Position numbers and translations under genes: made by a program. A stretch of 64,000 nucleotides of DNA, taken from assembly GCF_000317435.1 (NCBI RefSeq), contig NC_019751.1, positions 2,604,001 to 2,668,000 on the forward strand. The letters run 5' to 3'. Every line of letters starts with the position of its first letter. The first letter of the stretch is position 1. Source of the DNA: Calothrix sp. PCC 6303 (lineage in GTDB: Bacteria; Cyanobacteriota; Cyanobacteriia; Cyanobacteriales; Nostocaceae). Of the stretch, positions 59,601 to 64,000 are shown piece by piece. The notes under the pieces were generated by a model. The model did no database searches. It was not told where the DNA came from and was given only the letters and a program-made list of their open reading frames with translations.

Positions 59601-62600
59601 TTATTTGCAAATATTTCGTTCGGATTCATCTACATAGGGACTATTTTGAAGATAGTCTCCCAACCAACTGCAACCTCTGATTCTTAACCTTTCTAAATCT
59701 AGGATTTCGGCTTGCCAAAGCTCCACAAATCCTCTATCATCAACGGAAATAATTTTTTGACCATCTCGACTAAAAATTAGATTCCAGATCGGATATCCCT
59801 CTCCCTCGATGGTTCTAATTTCTTCCCCATCTGTTACTTGCCAAAGTCGGATTGTAGCATCAGCGCTGGCTGAAGCTATAATTTTACCGTCAGGGCTAAA
59901 GCTGATTTTGGTAACTTGAGCTATGTGACCATTTTTAGCAGGACGTTTCATTTGTGTACTTTCCGAAGAAGATGGGAGAGTTTTAAGTAATTGTCCATCT
60001 AAATTCCAAAGTTTAATGGTTTTATCTTGACTTGCTGAAGCGATAATTTTACCATCGGGACTAAACTTGGCATCTGTAATATAGCTAATATGTCCTTCAA
60101 TAATTTTGAGATTTTGACCCTGTAAATTCCAAAGTTTAATTGTGCCATCATTATGACCGGAGGCAATAATTTTACCGTCGGGACTAAAGTTGACACTGCG
60201 AACTTTACCTGCATTCCCGGCAAAAGTTCTAAGTTCTCGACCGTCTTGATTCCAAAGTTTGATAGTACCATCAAAACTCGCACTAGCTAAAGTTTGATTA
60301 TCTGGACTATAACTAATATCAACTACTTGGTCTTTATGTCCCGTAAAAGTTTTGATATTTTCACCATTCAAATTCCAAATTCTAATAGTATTGTCGGTAT
60401 TTGCAGTTGCAATAGTTTGCCCATTGAGGCTAAAGTTGAGAGACCAAATGCGATTCCATTGGTTATTAATATTGGTATCGATCGATTTAATCAGTTGACC
60501 ATCAATATTCCAAAGTTTCACTGTATTATCGTCTCCAGCAGAAGCGATAGTTTTACCATCGGGACTTGCACTTATACTCCAGAGAGAATCTCGGTGTTCA
60601 ATTAAGGTTTTAGGCTCTGTATTGTGAATATCCCAAAGTTTAACTGTATTATCACCACTTGCAGAAGCGATCGCTTTATTGTCAGGACTAAAGCTAGCAC
60701 TGAAAACAGAAAATTTATGCCCTTTCAAGGTTTTTAATTGTCTACCATCTATACTCCATAATTTAATCGTGTTATCAGCGCTGGTAGAAGCGATCGCTTT
60801 TCCATCGGGGCTAAAATTGACACTAATTGCGTAATTATCGTGTTTGCGAGGTTCTTTGGGAATAATTTCTTTTCCATCCAAATCCCACAGCTTAACAGTA
60901 GTGTCTGCTGCTGCTGTGGCAATAGTTTTACTATCTGGACTAAAAGTAACACCAAAAATCGATTTTTTGCTAGCTTTAAAGGTTTTGATTTGTTCCCCAT
61001 TTGCACTCCAAATAATTAATGTCCCACTTCGGTCTGCTGTGACTATTTTCGTACCGTTGGGACTGCAACTAATAGCCCAAACTGGTTCTTTATGACCATT
61101 AAGAGTTTTATTTTTTTTACTATCAATATGCCAAAGTGTGACTGTATTTTTTTGACCGGAAGTAACAATTACTTTACCATTAGGACTGAAGCAAATACTA
61201 CTCATAAATTGTTCTTCATTCTGTCCTGCAAAGGAGACTATTTTTTGTCCTTTAACATTCCAAACCGTGACATTATTCTGTGAGTCGATCGCAGCCACTT
61301 TTTTGCTATCCGAACTAAAAATTACATTGCGGAAAATTTGATTTTTGACTGTGATTTTTTGGATTTCTTTACCAGCAATGTTCCAAAGTCTAACCGTATT
61401 ATCCTCACTAGCAGTAGCAATCATTTGACCATCTGGACTAAAAGCTACACTCCTGACGGCATCATTATGTCTTTCAAAAATATTTTTTTCTTTAATTTTG
61501 AAAATAGTACGTTCCAATGCTAATCTAACTGATTCTTGAGTATTGGTATCTACGTGAATTAATGATTTTAATTGTTTTGCTGCTCGTAATGCAACAACTA
61601 AAGCTTCAAGTTCTCGATCTGAATTTAATAAGGCATTTGCAGAAATACTCAAGGATTTTGTTTTCTCTAGTTGTATTTCCTGGAGCATTTTATTTGCCCA
61701 AATCCCCACAAAAATCGCTATAATTATTACGAATGCTAACACCCCACCTCCAATCTGAATTCTCCGTTTAGCTTTATGATTGGCAACAGATAAAACATCG
61801 TTTGCTTGAGATAATATTTGCGTTGCTTCCGCTTCTACTTGTAACTTCCGCTGGATACCCCGCTTTTCTAATTCCTGACTCGCATCTAAAAATCTTCGAT
61901 CCAAATCACTCAAACCTTTATTTGCTGACCAGTTTCGTGCATCTTGCAAACTTTGTCCTCGCAGTAAACGCGACTCATCAGTAAAATCAGAATTCACCCA
62001 AGCGTTGAAAGCTTGGTTATAGGGACGAATATTTTCTAATGCTCGATCTACCCAAGCGAGGTTAAATATTTCTGCATAGATGCGATTGTATACTTGCAGT
62101 TTATCTGTCTGTTTGACAACTAATCCGGTTAAACGTAATTGGGTTTGTTCGGGACTATCGGTAGCGGGTATTTCTCCAGCTTGTAAAATTTGTTGATATA
62201 GTCCCAGCAATCTTCCAGCTTGATTCTCGGAAATTCGAGTTAAGCGATCGCGTATAGTTCGTAAATGCTCTGGTTCGTCCTGTGCTTCCCAATTTTGGAT
62301 TATTTGCGTTTGTACCAATCTTTCCACAGATTCCCGTTCTTGCCCTTCTGGGAATAAATCTGAAGAAATACAAATTAGTTGACAAAGTTTCTGGGTTAAA
62401 AATGGCTGCCCCCCAGTCCAGTATAAAACTTCTTCGAGGATGATCCTCGGTCGAGCAACTATCCCTGACAAACCTCGACCTAAAACTTCAACTTCATTTA
62501 ATCTAAAGCCAGTTAATGCGATCGCTCGACCAATATTGAAGGGTGTACGGTTTTTATCGGCAATTAAATCGGAGGGAGTTGCTACCCCAAGTAAACAAAA

Positions 62601-63128
62601 ACTCAAACGCTGGTATTCTGGATTATCGGCTCGTTGATTGTAACAAGCTCGGATAAAAGCAAAAAAATCATCTTTAAAACTGATATTTAAAATACTATCA
62701 ATTTCATCAATAAAAATAATAATTTTACCTGAAAACTCTGTTAGCAATACATCATCAATTAACTGACTCAAGCGTTGCTTTGGTGGTAAAAATTCGCGTT
62801 CTCTCCACCAAGTTCCAAAATTCACTTTTTTCGATAAACCAAAACCCCGTAATAACTCGGAAACAAATCCTCCATACCATTCACTGGGTGTAACATGACT
62901 ACCAATTCGAGTTAAATCGACGGAAGCGCATTTTATTCCCTCTTCCTTAATTTGTTTCATAATATGCACTCGCAAGCTCGACTTTCCCATTTGCCGCGAG
63001 TTTAAAACATAACACAAATCACCATTTATCAAGCCTTCATAGAGTTCATTATCAGCCTCTCGCACAACATAAGTCGGGTGCTGATATTCGAGACTGCCTC
63101 CTAATTTGTAGTAATTTAAAAGTGTCAT
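59601..63128 (-). CDS. AAA-like ATPase fused to WD40 repeats
   Basis: 1175 aa. The N-terminal AAA-like domain (about 20-330) has a Walker A-like NSRQMGKSSLRV and Walker B KIIIFIDEIDS, then ATPSDLIADKNRTPFNIG, as in the cyanobacterial AAA_35 group. A membrane span follows (about 455-478, GGGVLAFVIIIAIFVGIW). The C-terminus is 14 WD40 repeats (FSPDGK-IASAS-D-T-KLW), enough for two seven-bladed propellers. Such proteins are multi-copy in filamentous cyanobacteria, with roles in signalling or scaffolding that are mostly unknown. The frame is intact and no partner is evident apart from the GH5 gene. Confidence 0.85.
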   Translation of the reverse strand: MTLLNYYKLGGSLEYQHPTYVVREADNELYEGLINGDLCYVLNSRQMGKSSLRVHIMKQIKEEGIKCASVDLTRIGSHVTPSEWYGGFVSELLRGFGLSKKVNFGTWWREREFLPPKQRLSQLIDDVLLTEFSGKIIIFIDEIDSILNISFKDDFFAFIRACYNQRADNPEYQRLSFCLLGVATPSDLIADKNRTPFNIGRAIALTGFRLNEVEVLGRGLSGIVARPRIILEEVLYWTGGQPFLTQKLCQLICISSDLFPEGQERESVERLVQTQIIQNWEAQDEPEHLRTIRDRLTRISENQAGRLLGLYQQILQAGEIPATDSPEQTQLRLTGLVVKQTDKLQVYNRIYAEIFNLAWVDRALENIRPYNQAFNAWVNSDFTDESRLLRGQSLQDARNWSANKGLSDLDRRFLDASQELEKRGIQRKLQVEAEATQILSQANDVLSVANHKAKRRIQIGGGVLAFVIIIAIFVGIWANKMLQEIQLEKTKSLSISANALLNSDRELEALVVALRAAKQLKSLIHVDTNTQESVRLALERTIFKIKEKNIFERHNDAVRSVAFSPDGQMIATASEDNTVRLWNIAGKEIQKITVKNQIFRNVIFSSDSKKVAAIDSQNNVTVWNVKGQKIVSFAGQNEEQFMSSICFSPNGKVIVTSGQKNTVTLWHIDSKKNKTLNGHKEPVWAISCSPNGTKIVTADRSGTLIIWSANGEQIKTFKASKKSIFGVTFSPDSKTIATAAADTTVKLWDLDGKEIIPKEPRKHDNYAISVNFSPDGKAIASTSADNTIKLWSIDGRQLKTLKGHKFSVFSASFSPDNKAIASASGDNTVKLWDIHNTEPKTLIEHRDSLWSISASPDGKTIASAGDDNTVKLWNIDGQLIKSIDTNINNQWNRIWSLNFSLNGQTIATANTDNTIRIWNLNGENIKTFTGHKDQVVDISYSPDNQTLASASFDGTIKLWNQDGRELRTFAGNAGKVRSVNFSPDGKIIASGHNDGTIKLWNLQGQNLKIIEGHISYITDAKFSPDGKIIASASQDKTIKLWNLDGQLLKTLPSSSESTQMKRPAKNGHIAQVTKISFSPDGKIIASASADATIRLWQVTDGEEIRTIEGEGYPIWNLIFSRDGQKIISVDDRGFVELWQAEILDLERLRIRGCSWLGDYLQNSPYVDESERNICK

Positions 63129-63555
63129 GATGAAATATTTTCAATATTATATTTATGGTTTTCAAGTCATTCTAGGATTTTGAATTGGTAGGGGTAGAGT
63201 CTTCCCACCCTTGAGATTATTGATACAATTGATAGTACCTAAGTTGGGATATTTTATTTTTTGGAAGTCTCTAAACGACAATTAATTTTTATAATTCTAC
63301 TTTAAAATATTTTTGTGTAATAAATATCTATTTTTTGTCTTACCTGATATTTTCTGACATTTGCTGACATTTTTCAGATACAAATATTTTTTTAGTGAAA
63401 ATAGCTCAGTGAAAATACTGACTTTATATGTATTTACAGATATGAAACAGAAGAACATACTGTTAATTAGCGATGATTTTGAGGTTGCGACAAGTAAAGC
63501 TGAACCCCAAAGCTGTAATTAAACCCACACTACTTAAAGAGGATCGGGAATATAT
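63129..63555. other. Divergent promoter region of the AAA-WD40 gene
   Basis: AT-rich and without a gene. TTTCTGACATTTGCTGACAT (about 63350-63369) is a direct repeat of TGACATTT that could be a regulatory site. Nothing else seen. Confidence 0.4.
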
Positions 63556-63876
63556 ATGACCTATGACTATCAATATATTATCCAGATGGAAAACATCGTT
63601 TCTTTATCTGGAACAACTAAAATGATTCTTCTCGAAAGTGCTAAACATGTTCGTCAAGCACAGATTCGATTACCGAGATTTATCAGCGAACCTGTTGTCA
63701 CTGCTACTGTTCACAGCAAGCAAGGTTCTGGAACAATTTTTGCACTTTGGAACATTGATTACCAGGATGTGGAGAGCTTTTCTTTGGTCACATTTGTAGC
63801 TCAAAACATTCAGATTGGGGATGAGAGTGACCTAGAATTTTTGTGCAATTTTATGGTTGTTGGAGAAATTGAATAA
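63556..63876 (+). CDS. Hypothetical protein, 106 aa
   Basis: Beta-rich, soluble, no signal peptide: MILLESAKHVRQAQIRLPRF, VVTATVHSKQGSGTIFALW and FSLVTFVAQNIQIGDESDLE. AGAGGATCGG lies upstream of ATG 63556. A beta-sandwich or phage-tail-like fold is possible, but the family is not recognised. Confidence 0.5.
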   Translation: MTYDYQYIIQMENIVSLSGTTKMILLESAKHVRQAQIRLPRFISEPVVTATVHSKQGSGTIFALWNIDYQDVESFSLVTFVAQNIQIGDESDLEFLCNFMVVGEIE

Positions 63877-63946
63877 TTACAACATCTTCTCAAAGTATTT
63901 AAAAACTAAAAATCACAATTCAGACAAACAGTAAATCGGAGCAATT

Positions 63947-64000
63947 ATGAAATTTAACTTATATCGTGCAAGTATAGCAGCGATCGCAATTATTACTTCA
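63947..64000 (+). CDS. Start of an exported protein (runs off window)
   Basis: ATG 63947 preceded by GGAG begins MKFNLYRASIAAIAIITS, a positively charged N-region followed by a hydrophobic core typical of a signal peptide. The rest lies outside the window. Confidence 0.5.
   Translation, partial: MKFNLYRASIAAIAIITS

Noticed and set aside
63556-63876. Possible relation of the 106-aa protein to the 36714 gene product
   Set aside because: Both look beta-rich, but there is no shared motif beyond composition.

Overview
The window is cyanobacterial DNA. It is AT-rich, the HIP1 octamer GCGATCGC recurs throughout, and it carries a Ycf46-type AAA protein, a VPEP sorting-signal protein, an AAA/WD40 giant protein and many purine-rich dispersed repeats. 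These traits fit a filamentous, probably Nostocales-type, cyanobacterium; that placement is inference.

Layout. A chromosomal dprA 5' part (1-434, minus) and a tRNA-Phe gene (577-649) are followed by a tyrosine integrase reading away from the tRNA. This is the classic arrangement of an integrative and conjugative element (ICE) inserted at a tRNA gene. Its other end is not visible here. Next comes a small-gene region (TetR, Coq4-like, AlkD-like DNA repair, a Cys-based phosphatase) containing a GNAT gene broken by a 95-bp MITE, and then an excisionase-like HTH protein. From 7.7 to 33 kb lies a type IV secretion locus: VirB2-, B3-, B4-, B5-, B6-, B8-, B10- and B9-like proteins and a VirD4 coupling protein. 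It is interrupted by a split four-helix-bundle gene inside nested G-rich repeats, by an IS1634-like insertion sequence, by a membrane nuclease plus AAA pair, and by a large RTX metalloprotease.

From 34 to 38 kb are a ParB-like protein, a relaxase and a MobC-like accessory protein. Cargo follows: a VPEP surface protein, a broken NACHT ATPase and a PrlF/YhaV toxin-antitoxin pair. A second maintenance block at 42-45.5 kb has a ParM-like actin, a ParA/MobD-like ATPase and small partners. It is followed by a response regulator and a BRO antirepressor. At 47.7-51.3 kb is a compact four-gene biosynthetic-looking operon (desaturase, heme-oxygenase-like diiron enzyme, DUF3419/BtaA-like aminocarboxypropyl transferase, GNAT).

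The most striking gene is at 51509-55375 (minus): a 1288-residue protein with a DxDGD motif in a context resembling the catalytic barrel of multisubunit RNA polymerases and cellular RdRPs. An upstream segment resembles the partner barrel. It may be a single-chain two-barrel polymerase carried by the element. A replication-initiator-like winged-helix protein follows, then a GH5 hydrolase, an AAA-WD40 protein and the start of a secreted protein.

Links between the modules: an 18-bp motif (consensus YTATCACTATTGACGTAA, in places a perfect palindrome) lies upstream of the transfer operon, the 29.9-kb operon, mobC, the partition operon and the polymerase-like gene, which suggests one element-wide regulator. 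A 25-bp perfect palindrome occurs inside the parB-like gene and again near the replication region and could be a centromere-type site. All functions are read from sequence motifs without database searches.
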